From Phycicoccus avicenniae (GTDB lineage: Bacteria > Actinomycetota > Actinomycetes > Actinomycetales > Dermatophilaceae), in contig NZ_JAGSNF010000020.1 in the NCBI RefSeq assembly GCF_018139485.1, positions 62,001 through 126,000 on the forward strand: 64,000 nucleotides of DNA, written 5' to 3'. Positions 1 through 7,723 of this stretch are shown piece after piece. How positions within the stretch are numbered: the first letter of the stretch is position 1; every line of letters starts with the position of its first letter. Under the pieces are notes generated by a model, which was not told where the DNA came from, ran no database searches, and worked only from the letters and a program-made list of their open reading frames with translations. A program made the translations under genes and the position numbers.

Positions 1-1
1 G

Positions 2-430
2 ACCGACTTCGCCGTCCCGAGCGTGAACATCCAGCCCGAGAACGACGTCACCCTCGTCAACCTCCCGACGTTCTTCGAGGTCAACATGCCGGACGAGGGC
101 TTCGGCCCGGACGAGGTCGACCGTCCCGACCCCGCTTCCTTACTCGGCTACGACGTGGAGGTCCGGCCGCGGCTGAAGGAGGTCACCTACCACCTCGGCG
201 AGACGACGATCGCTCCGACGGACGACTTCGGCGGCCCGTACCCGGACGGCACGATCACCCACACCTACGCGCAGCCCGGCGAGCACCAGGTCCGCGTCGA
301 CATCGTCTACACCGGCCAGTTCCGGGTCGGGGGCTCGGGCTGGATCGACATCCCGGGCGAGGTCGCCCTCGACGGTGACCCGGTGACGCTCACCGTCCGC
401 GAGGCCCGGGCCCGCCTCTACGGCGGCTGA
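2..430 (+). CDS. C-terminal part of a hypothetical secreted or surface protein (5' end outside the window)
   Basis: The reading frame is open from the first bases and ends at a TGA, so only the last 143 residues or so are visible; the GTG at 23 is probably internal. The visible part is acidic, rich in beta-prone and Pro/Gly segments, and contains a THTYAQPGEHQVRVDIVYTG stretch resembling the end of a PKD-like beta-sandwich (Tyr followed by a PGxYxVxV-type strand). No membrane segment is seen in this part. A PKD-like extracytoplasmic domain is inferred from this pattern only; I do not recognise a specific family, and signal-peptide evidence would lie upstream. Confidence 0.6.
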   Translation, partial: TDFAVPSVNIQPENDVTLVNLPTFFEVNMPDEGFGPDEVDRPDPASLLGYDVEVRPRLKEVTYHLGETTIAPTDDFGGPYPDGTITHTYAQPGEHQVRVDIVYTGQFRVGGSGWIDIPGEVALDGDPVTLTVREARARLYGG

Positions 431-441
431 CCCGCACGCGC

Positions 442-480
442 CGAGGGCGCCGGCCGTCGTGGCGACGACTGGCGCCCTCG
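442..480. terminator. Bidirectional stem-loop between convergent genes
   Basis: CGAGGGCGCC (442-451) pairs perfectly with GGCGCCCTCG (471-480), and an inner GTCGT/ACGAC stem closes on a GGCG loop. It sits between the stop of the partial gene and the stop of the MFS gene on the other strand. There is no U-tract on either side, as is common for actinobacterial terminators. Confidence 0.7.
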
Positions 481-493
481 AGCGTGACGCAGC

Positions 494-2071
494 TCAGCCG
501 AAGAGGTTGGCCGCCGTGAGCAGCGTCTGGCTCACGCCGTACGCCAGCAGGGCGACCATGAGGCCCCACGACGCGTAGACGCGCACGGTGCTGCCGCTGC
601 CGCCCGAACCCTCCGCGGCGTCGGCCGCCTCGGCCGCCTTCTTGTCCCGGGCAGCCGCGGCGTCGACGGTCTGCTTGTCCTCGTGGAAGCGCGAGTCGAC
701 CGGCGTGATGAGCAGGTTCGCCACGAACCCGACGACGAGCACCCCGACCATCGTGAACAGCGCCGGCCGGTAGTCGGCCGCCGTCAGCTGACCGGGCGTG
801 CCGGCGGCGTCGAGGAAGCCGTTGATGATGAGCGGTCCCGCGATGCCCGCCGCCGACCACGCGGTCAGCAGCCGGCCGTGGATCGCGCCGACCTGGAAGG
901 TGCCGAAGAGGTCCCGCAGGTACGCCGGCACGGTCGCGAAGCCACCGCCGTAGAAGCTGATGATGATCGCCGCGAGCAGCACGAACACCGCCGTCGACGT
1001 GCTCCCCGCGAGCGCCAGCAGCACGTAGAGGACGATCCCCACGCCGAGGTAGACCATGTAGATCGGCTTGCGACCGATCTTGTCCGACGTCGACGACCAC
1101 ACGAACCGGCCGGCCATGTTGAACAGCGACAGCAGTCCGACGAACCCACCCGCCGCCGCGGCGGCGACCGTCGACGACCCGTCGGCGTCGCGGAAGAAGT
1201 CCTGGATCATCGGCGACGCCTGCTCGAGGATGCCGATGCCGGCCGTGACGTTGCAGAACAGCACGACCCACACGAACCAGAACTGGCGCGTCTTGATCGA
1301 GTTCGCCGCCGAGACGTGCTCGTCGGTGATGAGGCCGCTCTTCTTCGTCACCGACGGGTCGTAGCCCTCCGGCTTCCAGCCCGGCGCCGGCACCCGCACG
1401 TTCGCGACGCCGATCATCATGACGAGGAAGTAGATGACGCCGAGGCTGACGAACAGCCCGGTGAGCGCGGTCCCGTTGGCGAGCGAGCCCGGGGTCGACG
1501 GGTCGTACTCGCCGTCGAACGCCGACATGAGCTGCCGGGAGAGCGGGGAGGCGACCATCGCGCCGCCGCCGAAGCCCATGATCGCCATGCCGGTCGCGAG
1601 TCCGGGACGGTCCGGGAACCACTTGATGAGCGTCGAGACCGGCGAGATGTAGCCGATCCCGAGCCCGATGCCGCCGATGACGCCGTAGCCCAGGTACACG
1701 AGCCACAGCTGCGACGTCGCCATGCCGACGGCCCCGACGAAGAAGCCGAGGGCCCACGCGCAGGCCGCGGCGAACATCGCCATCCGCGGTCCGACGCGGT
1801 CGACCCACGTGCCGAGCACCGCGGCCGCGAGCCCGAGCATGACGATGGCGATCGAGAAGACGATGCCGACGGCCGTCAACGAGCTCTCGAAGTGGTCGAC
1901 CATCGAGGCCTTGTAGACGCTCGTCGCGTAGACCTGTCCGATGCACAGGTGGATCGCGAGGGCGGCCGGCGGGATGAGCCACCGGTTGTAGTCGTGCGGG
2001 GCGACGGTGTGTCGCCGGTCGAGGAAGGCGAGCGGTCCGCTCGCGGCTTCGTCGGTGGTGGCCGTGCTCAT
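494..2071 (-). CDS. OFA-family MFS transporter with fused small-subunit-like C-terminus
   Basis: Major facilitator protein of the oxalate/formate antiporter type, about 525 residues with some 12 hydrophobic segments; it would move small carboxylates or similar anions across the cytoplasmic membrane, but the substrate cannot be read from sequence. The N-terminal YNRWLIPPAALAIHLCIGQ motif and the LDRRHTVAP lead-in are typical of actinobacterial OFA members. The start is the ATG at 2071, because AGGAGG lies six bases upstream; a GTG 18 bases earlier would put that Shine-Dalgarno inside the gene. After a charged Ala/Gly/Ser linker the last 33 residues form an extra hydrophobic segment (SWGLMVALLAYGVSQTLL) resembling the separate MFS transporter small subunit often encoded next to such genes. 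A TAGGGT -10-like box lies on the minus strand at 2132-2137. Confidence 0.85.
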   Translation of the reverse strand: MSTATTDEAASGPLAFLDRRHTVAPHDYNRWLIPPAALAIHLCIGQVYATSVYKASMVDHFESSLTAVGIVFSIAIVMLGLAAAVLGTWVDRVGPRMAMFAAACAWALGFFVGAVGMATSQLWLVYLGYGVIGGIGLGIGYISPVSTLIKWFPDRPGLATGMAIMGFGGGAMVASPLSRQLMSAFDGEYDPSTPGSLANGTALTGLFVSLGVIYFLVMMIGVANVRVPAPGWKPEGYDPSVTKKSGLITDEHVSAANSIKTRQFWFVWVVLFCNVTAGIGILEQASPMIQDFFRDADGSSTVAAAAAGGFVGLLSLFNMAGRFVWSSTSDKIGRKPIYMVYLGVGIVLYVLLALAGSTSTAVFVLLAAIIISFYGGGFATVPAYLRDLFGTFQVGAIHGRLLTAWSAAGIAGPLIINGFLDAAGTPGQLTAADYRPALFTMVGVLVVGFVANLLITPVDSRFHEDKQTVDAAAARDKKAAEAADAAEGSGGSGSTVRVYASWGLMVALLAYGVSQTLLTAANLFG

Positions 2072-2322
2072 GCAGGTCCTCCTGGTCACTCGTGCAGCGC
2101 TGCGTCGTGCGACCCGGAACGGGCCGAGATGACCCTAGGCCCGTGCGGGGGGCCAACGGCGGCAGCGGCGCACGCGAGTTCCTCGGCCGTGGAGGTCCGG
2201 GGCGAGGCCCGTCGGTGACGCGTCGCCGCAGGTCCGCCGGGGTGTCGGTGCTCGCCTCTAGGTTCGTGTCAGGTCGCAGGACGGACGTGACGGACGCGAG
2301 CAGCGGGACGGAGGTGGTCACG

Positions 2323-3015
2323 GTGGAGGTGCAGCGAGCCCTGGCGATGGGGCGGGCGCTGATGCACGAGCACGGTCTCGAGGACTGGCGGCTCGTCACC
2401 GACCGCGCCAAGACCCGCGCCGGGGTGTGCCGTTTCGCCCGGCGCGAGATCGGGATCAGCGAGCCTGTCACCCGGATCACCCCCGAGGACGAGGTCCGCG
2501 ACACCCTGCTGCACGAGATCGCGCACGCCCTCGTCGGCCCGCAGCACGGCCATGACGAGGTGTGGCGGGCCAGGGCGGTGAGCATCGGCTGCACGGGGCA
2601 GCGCTGCTCCTCCGCCGACGCGCCACGGGTTCCGGGGGACTGGGTCGGACGGTGCGCCGCCGGTCACGAGCGGATGCGGCACCGGGCGCCGACGCGGTTG
2701 ATGTCGTGCGGCAGGTGCTCGCGGCGCTTCGACTCCCGGCACCTGTTCACCTGGTCCTACCGCGGCCGGCCCGCGTCGTTGCCACCGTCCTACCTCGCCG
2801 AGCTCGCCGCCCTGCGGACCTCGGAGCATCCGGCCACGCGGGTACTGCCGCGGATCGGTGACGTCGTCCGGATCACCGGCGGCACCTGGGCGGGCCGGGT
2901 CGGCGAGGTCGAGCTCGTCGGGGCCAGCCGCCTCCAGGTCCGTGTCGACGACGACCTCGTGAGCCTGCCGCTGGAGGTCGTCGCGCCGGTGGGGGAGCGG
3001 CCCGAGGTCGCTTGA
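2323..3015 (+). CDS. SprT-like zinc metalloprotease-fold protein with zinc ribbon and KOW-like tail
   Basis: Predicted 230-residue cytoplasmic protein. HEIAH at residues 64-68, followed by a His at 77, matches the HExxH...H zinc site of the SprT/Spartan fold. Further on, a GRC...H and a CGRC pair look like a zinc ribbon. The last 50 residues (GDVVRITGGTWAGRVGEVE) resemble a KOW/SH3-like RNA- or ribosome-binding module. GTG 2323 is preferred because GGAGGT sits seven bases before it; GTG 2287 is the alternative, and longer versions would run into low-complexity Arg/Gly sequence. A TAGGTT box at 2259-2264 could be the -10. SprT relatives in eukaryotes cleave DNA-protein crosslinks; the role here is not known. 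The neighbours give no clue. Confidence 0.8.
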   Translation: MEVQRALAMGRALMHEHGLEDWRLVTDRAKTRAGVCRFARREIGISEPVTRITPEDEVRDTLLHEIAHALVGPQHGHDEVWRARAVSIGCTGQRCSSADAPRVPGDWVGRCAAGHERMRHRAPTRLMSCGRCSRRFDSRHLFTWSYRGRPASLPPSYLAELAALRTSEHPATRVLPRIGDVVRITGGTWAGRVGEVELVGASRLQVRVDDDLVSLPLEVVAPVGERPEVA

Positions 3016-3130
3016 GCGAACGCTGCGGCGGGGGCGCAGACCCGTGGTCGCCCGAAGCCGAGCGCCGAGGTGAGCGCCGTCACCGGCCGCGGGTTTCCGG
3101 TCCGGGGGTTCCCGGGCTGACAATCGAAGC

Positions 3131-4117
3131 GTGGAGAGGATCGATCCCCGGGTGAGCGTCGACGACGGCACGGCCGGCGACGACGCCGAGCCGGACGCCG
3201 TGAGCCCCGCCGAGGCCGTCGACGAGATCGCCCCGGACACCCCGCCGGTCGGCGCCGACTTCGGCCCCTGGCAGCCGCCCGAGACCGACCTCGGCACCGC
3301 GCTCGTCCTCGCGGGCGGCGGGGTCACCGGCATCGCCTGGGAGTCCGGCATCGTCCTCGGCCTGCGCGACGAGGGCGTCGACGTGCGCGACGCCGACACG
3401 GTCATCGGCACCTCCGCCGGGGCCATGGTCGGCGCCCACCTGCGGCTCGGCACCGACGACGAGGCCTTCGCCCGGATGCGCGACAGCGGTCCGATCACCG
3501 ACGTGGGTCGGCTCGGTCCCGCGGACGCCGGCCGCTACCTGCGCGCCCAGCTGACCCGCGACGCCCGCGGCGGACGCGCCCTCGTCGGACGGGCCGCCCT
3601 CACCGCGACCACGACGACCGAGGAGGCGTGGCTCGAGACGGTCGGCTTCGGCCTCGTCGGCAAGGAGTGGCCGCGACGGCGCCTCCTCATCACCGGCGTC
3701 GACGCCGAGACAGGCACCTCCGTCGTCTTCGACGGTTCGCGCGGCGTCGCCCTCGACCGGGCCGTCGCCGCCAGCTGCGCCGTCCCCGGCGTCTTCCCCG
3801 CGGTCGAGGTCGCGGGGCGCCGCTACGTCGACGGCGGGCTGCGCTCGATCGCCAACGCCGACCTCGCGGCCGGCCACGAGCGCGTCCTCGTCCTCGCGCC
3901 CTACCCCGTCGGGGCGAAGGTCGAGGAGCTGCCGCGCGTCCAGACCTGGGCCCTACGCCGCGGCGCCCGCAGCCACCTCGTCGTCCCCGACGCCCGCGAC
4001 GCGTGGGCGATGGGTGCCAACCCCCTCGACACGACCCGCGCCGAGACGACGCTCGAACGCGCCCGCGAGCACGGCCGCCGCATCGCCGCCCGTGTGGGCG
4101 ACCTCTGGGCTGGGTGA
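3131..4117 (+). CDS. Patatin-like phospholipase family protein
   Basis: 328-residue putative serine lipid acyl hydrolase. It has the patatin features: a glycine-rich oxyanion loop (AGGGVTGIAWESG, residues 61-73), the nucleophile elbow GTSAG with Ser95, and the catalytic Asp in DGG (Asp234), which together form the Ser-Asp dyad. The first 50 residues are acidic and probably disordered, and there is no signal peptide, so a cytoplasmic enzyme is likely. The substrate is not predictable. The GTG start at 3131 lies six bases after GACAAT, a plausible -10, so the transcript may be leaderless; GTG 3152 is a shorter option. Confidence 0.85.
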   Translation: MERIDPRVSVDDGTAGDDAEPDAVSPAEAVDEIAPDTPPVGADFGPWQPPETDLGTALVLAGGGVTGIAWESGIVLGLRDEGVDVRDADTVIGTSAGAMVGAHLRLGTDDEAFARMRDSGPITDVGRLGPADAGRYLRAQLTRDARGGRALVGRAALTATTTTEEAWLETVGFGLVGKEWPRRRLLITGVDAETGTSVVFDGSRGVALDRAVAASCAVPGVFPAVEVAGRRYVDGGLRSIANADLAAGHERVLVLAPYPVGAKVEELPRVQTWALRRGARSHLVVPDARDAWAMGANPLDTTRAETTLERAREHGRRIAARVGDLWAG

Positions 4118-4190
4118 TCCACCCGGCCCCGTGGTAGCAAGGAAGCAGTAGCCACCCCCTCCGGCGGGCGCGCCGACGCGTCCCGCCCCC

Positions 4191-4214
4191 GTAGCCCCGA
4201 GCAGCCCGGGCTAC
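4191..4214 (+). other. Stem-loop in the rocD leader
   Basis: GTAGCCC (4191-4197) and GGGCTAC (4208-4214) form a 7-bp hairpin with a 10-base loop just before the rocD Shine-Dalgarno AAGGAGGA (about 4229-4236). It could be a weak terminator for the upstream gene or a leader structure; nothing identifies a ligand. Confidence 0.35.
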
Positions 4215-4242
4215 CCACCCGGACCGCGAAGGAGGACCGACG

Positions 4243-5487
4243 ATGACCGACGTGACCCGTCCCGACACCGCCAGCCCGACCCCCACCCTCGACACCGCAG
4301 GCCACATCGCGATGACCGAGCGGTACGGAGCGCACAACTACCACCCGCTCCCCGTCGTCATCAGCCACGGCGAGGGCGCCTGGGTCACCGACGTCGAGGG
4401 CAAGCGCTACCTCGACTGCCTCGCCGGCTACTCGGCGCTGAACTTCGGCCACGGCAACCCGCGGCTGCTGCAGCGCGCGCACGCCCAGCTCGACCGGCTC
4501 ACCCTCACGAGCCGCGCGTTCTTCAACGACACCCTCGGCCCGTTCGCGCAGGCCCTCTGCGAGCTCACCGGTCACGACGCGATCCTGCCGATGAACACCG
4601 GCGCCGAGGCCGTCGAGACGGCGCTGAAGGTCAGCCGCAAGTGGGGCTACCGCGTCAAGGGCGTCCCCGAGGACCAGGCGAACATCGTCGTCATGGAGGG
4701 CAACTTCCACGGCCGGACGACGACCATCGTCAGCTTCTCCGACGACAAGGACGCCCGCGACGAGTACGGCCCGTACACCCCCGGCTTCCGCACCGTCCGC
4801 TACGGCGACGCCGACGCCCTGCGCGCGGCCGTCGACGACTTCACCGTCGCCGTGCTCCTCGAGCCGATCCAGGGCGAGGGCGGCGTCGTCATCCCGCCCG
4901 AGGGCTACCTGCGCGAGGTCCGGTCCATCTGCGACGAGCTGGGCGTCCTCATGGTCGCCGACGAGATCCAGTCCGGCCTCGCCCGCACCGGGCGCACCTT
5001 CGCCGTCGACCACGAGGACGTCCGCCCCGACGTCTTCGTCCTCGGCAAGGCCCTCGGCGGCGGCATCTACCCCGTCTCGGCGATCACCGCGCCGACCCGC
5101 ATCCTCGAGGTCATCACCCCCGGGACCCACGGCTCGACGTTCGGCGGCAACCCGCTCGCCGCGGCGATCGGCCACGAGGTCGTGACGATGCTCCAGGAGG
5201 GCGAGTTCCAGGCCCGCGCGACCCACCTCGGCGGCGTGCTCGAGGAGGGCCTGCGTCCGCTCGTCGGCAACGGCCTCGACGCCGTCCGCGTCCGCGGGCT
5301 GTGGGCCGGGCTCGACGTCTCGCCGGGCGGCCCGACCGGGCGGCAGCTGTGCGAGCGGCTCATGGAGCGCGGCATCCTGGCCAAGGACACCCACGGCTCG
5401 ACGATCCGGCTCGCCCCGCCGCTCGTCGTCGCCGAGAGCGAGATCGCGCTCCTCGTCGGAGCCGTCGCCGACGCCCTCGACGCCTGA
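4243..5487 (+). CDS. rocD: Ornithine--oxo-acid transaminase
   Basis: 414-residue class III PLP aminotransferase that converts ornithine plus 2-oxoglutarate to glutamate semialdehyde and glutamate in arginine/ornithine catabolism, linking to proline. The GAHNYHPLPVV and AGYSALNFGHGNPRL signatures are characteristic of ornithine aminotransferase rather than acetylornithine or GABA enzymes. Other family motifs are NTGAEAVETALK, the DEIQSGLARTG segment around the PLP-binding Asp, and the Schiff-base Lys269 in VLGKALGGG. The ATG is preceded by AAGGAGGA at good spacing. No other arginine-catabolism gene is adjacent, so it appears monocistronic; it is convergent with the next gene. Confidence 0.95.
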   Translation: MTDVTRPDTASPTPTLDTAGHIAMTERYGAHNYHPLPVVISHGEGAWVTDVEGKRYLDCLAGYSALNFGHGNPRLLQRAHAQLDRLTLTSRAFFNDTLGPFAQALCELTGHDAILPMNTGAEAVETALKVSRKWGYRVKGVPEDQANIVVMEGNFHGRTTTIVSFSDDKDARDEYGPYTPGFRTVRYGDADALRAAVDDFTVAVLLEPIQGEGGVVIPPEGYLREVRSICDELGVLMVADEIQSGLARTGRTFAVDHEDVRPDVFVLGKALGGGIYPVSAITAPTRILEVITPGTHGSTFGGNPLAAAIGHEVVTMLQEGEFQARATHLGGVLEEGLRPLVGNGLDAVRVRGLWAGLDVSPGGPTGRQLCERLMERGILAKDTHGSTIRLAPPLVVAESEIALLVGAVADALDA

Positions 5488-5505
5488 GCCGACCGGTCGC
5501 TGCGC

Positions 5506-5540
5506 CGGCGCGCGTCCGGGTCAGGCCCGGGCGCGCGCCG
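5506..5540. terminator. Bidirectional stem-loop between rocD and the hydrolase
   Basis: CGGCGCGCGTCCGGG (5506-5520) pairs with CCCGGGCGCGCGCCG (5526-5540) through 15 base pairs, one of them a T.G wobble, with a five-base loop. The loop contains the stop codon of the minus-strand gene, so the stem overlaps its 3' end. Confidence 0.65.
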
Positions 5541-6411
5541 CGTTCACGGCGATCGCCTCGACCATCTCGCCGCGCCGCGACGCCGGCAGGTCGTGCCCCA
5601 TGTCGGGGAAGACGAGCATCCGCGACCCCGGAACCGCCCGCGCGGTCGCGACGCCCCCGCTCGCCTCGACGAGCGGGTCGGCGAGCCCGTGGACGACGAG
5701 GGTGGGGGCGGTGACGCCCCGCAGGCCCTCGGTCCGGTCCTCGCTCGTGAGGATCGCGAGCAGGTGGCGGGCGCCGCCGTAGGGGCTCTGGCTGCGCTCG
5801 ACGGCGGCGCGGACGCTGCGCTCCATGTCCTCGGCGTCGAACAGCGGACCGCCGATGACCCGCCAGCCCTCGACCCCGAGCCGGACGGCCTCCTCCGGGT
5901 CCGACGGACGCGGCGCCGACAGCGACCGGGCCATCGTCGGCAGCAGCCGTCGCGCCACGCGCCCGTTCCGCCGGTCGCCGGTGTTCGACATGATCGAGCA
6001 CAGGCTGAGCACGCGCTCGGGGTGGTCGATCGTCAGCTGCTGGGCGACCATCCCGCCCATCGAGGCCCCGACGAGGTGCACCCGGCCGATCCCCAGGTGG
6101 TCCAGCAGCGCCACCGCGTCGGACGCGAGGTCGGACATGCGGTACGTCGCGCCGCGGACCGGACGTCGCGCGAACGCCCGGACGAGGTCGGCGCGGGACG
6201 GGGGAGGTCCGTCGGTGAAGGACGACAGGCCGATGTCGCGGTTGTCGACCCGGACGACGCGGAACCCGCGAGCGACGAGACCGTCCACCATGTCCTGCGG
6301 CCAGGCGACGAGCTGGGTTCCGAGCCCCATGACGAGCAGCATCGGCTCGCCGTCGTCCGGCCCGTCGACCTCGTACGCCACGTCCAGGTGCTCCAGGTGC
6401 GCGATCGGCAT
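5521..6411 (-). CDS. Alpha/beta-fold hydrolase
   Basis: 296-residue protein with a complete catalytic triad: the nucleophile Ser118 in GASMGG, Asp245 in GLADPL, and His273 in MGHDLP. The oxyanion region is VMGLGTQLVAW (28-38), and the DNRDIGLS segment follows strand beta-4 as in esterase/lipase and haloperoxidase-like members. There is no signal peptide. The substrate is unknown; related actinobacterial proteins are annotated simply as alpha/beta hydrolases. It stands alone, convergent with rocD and divergent from the membrane-protein pair. Confidence 0.85.
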   Translation of the reverse strand: MPIAHLEHLDVAYEVDGPDDGEPMLLVMGLGTQLVAWPQDMVDGLVARGFRVVRVDNRDIGLSSFTDGPPPSRADLVRAFARRPVRGATYRMSDLASDAVALLDHLGIGRVHLVGASMGGMVAQQLTIDHPERVLSLCSIMSNTGDRRNGRVARRLLPTMARSLSAPRPSDPEEAVRLGVEGWRVIGGPLFDAEDMERSVRAAVERSQSPYGGARHLLAILTSEDRTEGLRGVTAPTLVVHGLADPLVEASGGVATARAVPGSRMLVFPDMGHDLPASRRGEMVEAIAVNAARARA

Positions 6412-6479
6412 GTCAGCAGTCTCGCACCGCCGGAGCCCCGCTCCCGGCCCCGGGCCCGCCCGGCGACTACTGTGGAGGC

Positions 6480-6842
6480 GTGGTGGAGCCCCTGACGATC
6501 GCGGTCATCGGGTTGTCCGTGCTGCTCCTCGTCGTCGCCGTCGGCTACGCCGCCCGCGACCGCCTCATCGACGACTGGCTGCTCGCCGTCGCCGGCCTCC
6601 TCGAGCTCTCGCTGCTCGTCACCCTCGTCGTCGGGCTCAGCGACCTGGGGCACATCGGGGACTCCACCGAGCGGGCGACGTTCATCGCCTACCTCGTGAG
6701 TCTGCCGGTCATCCCCGTCGGCACCGCGTTCCTCGCCATCAAGGAGAAGTCGCGCTGGGCCATGGGCTCGATCGCCGTCGGCGCCTTCGCCGTCGCGGTC
6801 ATGACGGCCCGCCTGCTGCAGATCTGGACCTCGCATGGCTGA
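6480..6842 (+). CDS. Small four-helix membrane protein
   Basis: 120-residue integral membrane protein of unknown function with about four hydrophobic segments (residues 5-24, 32-52, 68-86 and 93-113) and short charged loops (ARDRLIDD, KEKSRW). TACTGT lies exactly six bases before the GTG at 6480, which suggests a leaderless transcript; a second GTG at 6483 is possible, with GGAGG upstream. The stop overlaps the next ATG by eight bases, so the two membrane proteins are probably co-translated. I do not recognise a family. Confidence 0.7.
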   Translation: MVEPLTIAVIGLSVLLLVVAVGYAARDRLIDDWLLAVAGLLELSLLVTLVVGLSDLGHIGDSTERATFIAYLVSLPVIPVGTAFLAIKEKSRWAMGSIAVGAFAVAVMTARLLQIWTSHG

Positions 6843-7275
6843 CCGGTCCGACCCGGCCCGCACCCTCGGCGGGCCCGGGGTGCTGCTCGTCGTCGTCTAC
6901 GGCGTGCTCGCGCTCGCCGCGACGGGGCGCTCGGTGCTCCAGATCAGCGAGTACTTCGAGCGCGCCCCCGTGTCCTACGTCCTGTCGGCGGTCGCCGCGC
7001 TCGTCTACGTCCTCGCCACGTGGTGCCTCGCCCGCGGGGGGCGCTGGGTGCGCGTCGGCCTCGTCGCGTGTGCCGTCGAGCTCGTCGGCGTCGTCGCGGT
7101 GGGCATCGCCTCCTACGTCGAGCCGTCCGCGTTCCCCGACAAGACGGTGTGGTCGCACTTCGGCGAGGGCTACGGGTTCGTGCCGCTCGTCCTGCCCGTG
7201 CTCGGCCTGCTGTGGTTCCGGCGGGTGGAGCGGGCGGCGACGGCCGCCGCCGCCACGCCCCACGTGCCGCGCTGA
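6835..7275 (+). CDS. Hypothetical four-helix membrane protein
   Basis: 146 residues with about four transmembrane segments (near residues 14-32, 45-64, 72-92 and 113-128), a cytosolic-looking basic tail and a polar loop containing a conserved-looking SAFPDKTVWSHFGEGYG stretch. It starts inside the end of the preceding gene, implying translational coupling and perhaps a heteromeric membrane pair. Function unknown. Its stop is one base from the stop of the convergent oxidoreductase gene, with no separate terminator. Confidence 0.7.
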   Translation: MADRSDPARTLGGPGVLLVVVYGVLALAATGRSVLQISEYFERAPVSYVLSAVAALVYVLATWCLARGGRWVRVGLVACAVELVGVVAVGIASYVEPSAFPDKTVWSHFGEGYGFVPLVLPVLGLLWFRRVERAATAAAATPHVPR

Positions 7276-7276
7276 G

Positions 7277-7711
7277 TCAGGAGGTCGCGGGCTCCAGGAC
7301 GAACACCGGGATGAGCCGGTCGGTCTTCTCCTGGTACTCGGCGTAGGGCGGGTACGCCTCGACGCAGCGGTCCCACCACGCGGCCCGCTCCTCGCCCTCG
7401 ATCTCGCGGGCGACGGCCGACCACGACTCGGTGCCGTCCTGAAGGGTGAGGTTCGGGTCGGCGAGGAGGTTGCCGTACCAGACCGGGTGCTCCGGGGCGC
7501 CGCCCTTGCTCGCGACGGCCGCGTAGACCCCGTCGTGCTCGACCCGCATGAGCGGCACCTTGCGGATGGCACCGGTCTTGCGCCCGCGCATCGTGAGGAG
7601 GACGACGGGCCGGTCCATGATGCCGACCGACCGGGTCGTGCCGGTCTCCTCGATCTTCTCGACCTGCTCGCGGACCCAGTCGCTGGGGCTCGGGATGTAG
7701 TTCTCGCTCAT
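7277..7711 (-). CDS. F420(H2)-dependent nitroreductase-family (DDN) protein
   Basis: 144-residue member of the deazaflavin-dependent nitroreductase family, a split beta-barrel that binds coenzyme F420. Seen in the sequence: the LLTMRGRKTG motif near the phosphate-binding region, the VASKGGAPEHPVWYGNL block, and NPNL-type spacing (ADPNLTLQ), all hallmarks of the family. Likely a soluble reductase of quinones or other hydrophobic electrophiles; the true substrate is unknown. It follows the aldo/keto reductase gene by 12 bases on the same strand, so the two probably form one transcript. Confidence 0.85.
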   Translation of the reverse strand: MSENYIPSPSDWVREQVEKIEETGTTRSVGIMDRPVVLLTMRGRKTGAIRKVPLMRVEHDGVYAAVASKGGAPEHPVWYGNLLADPNLTLQDGTESWSAVAREIEGEERAAWWDRCVEAYPPYAEYQEKTDRLIPVFVLEPATS

Positions 7712-7723
7712 GTCGTCCTCAAC

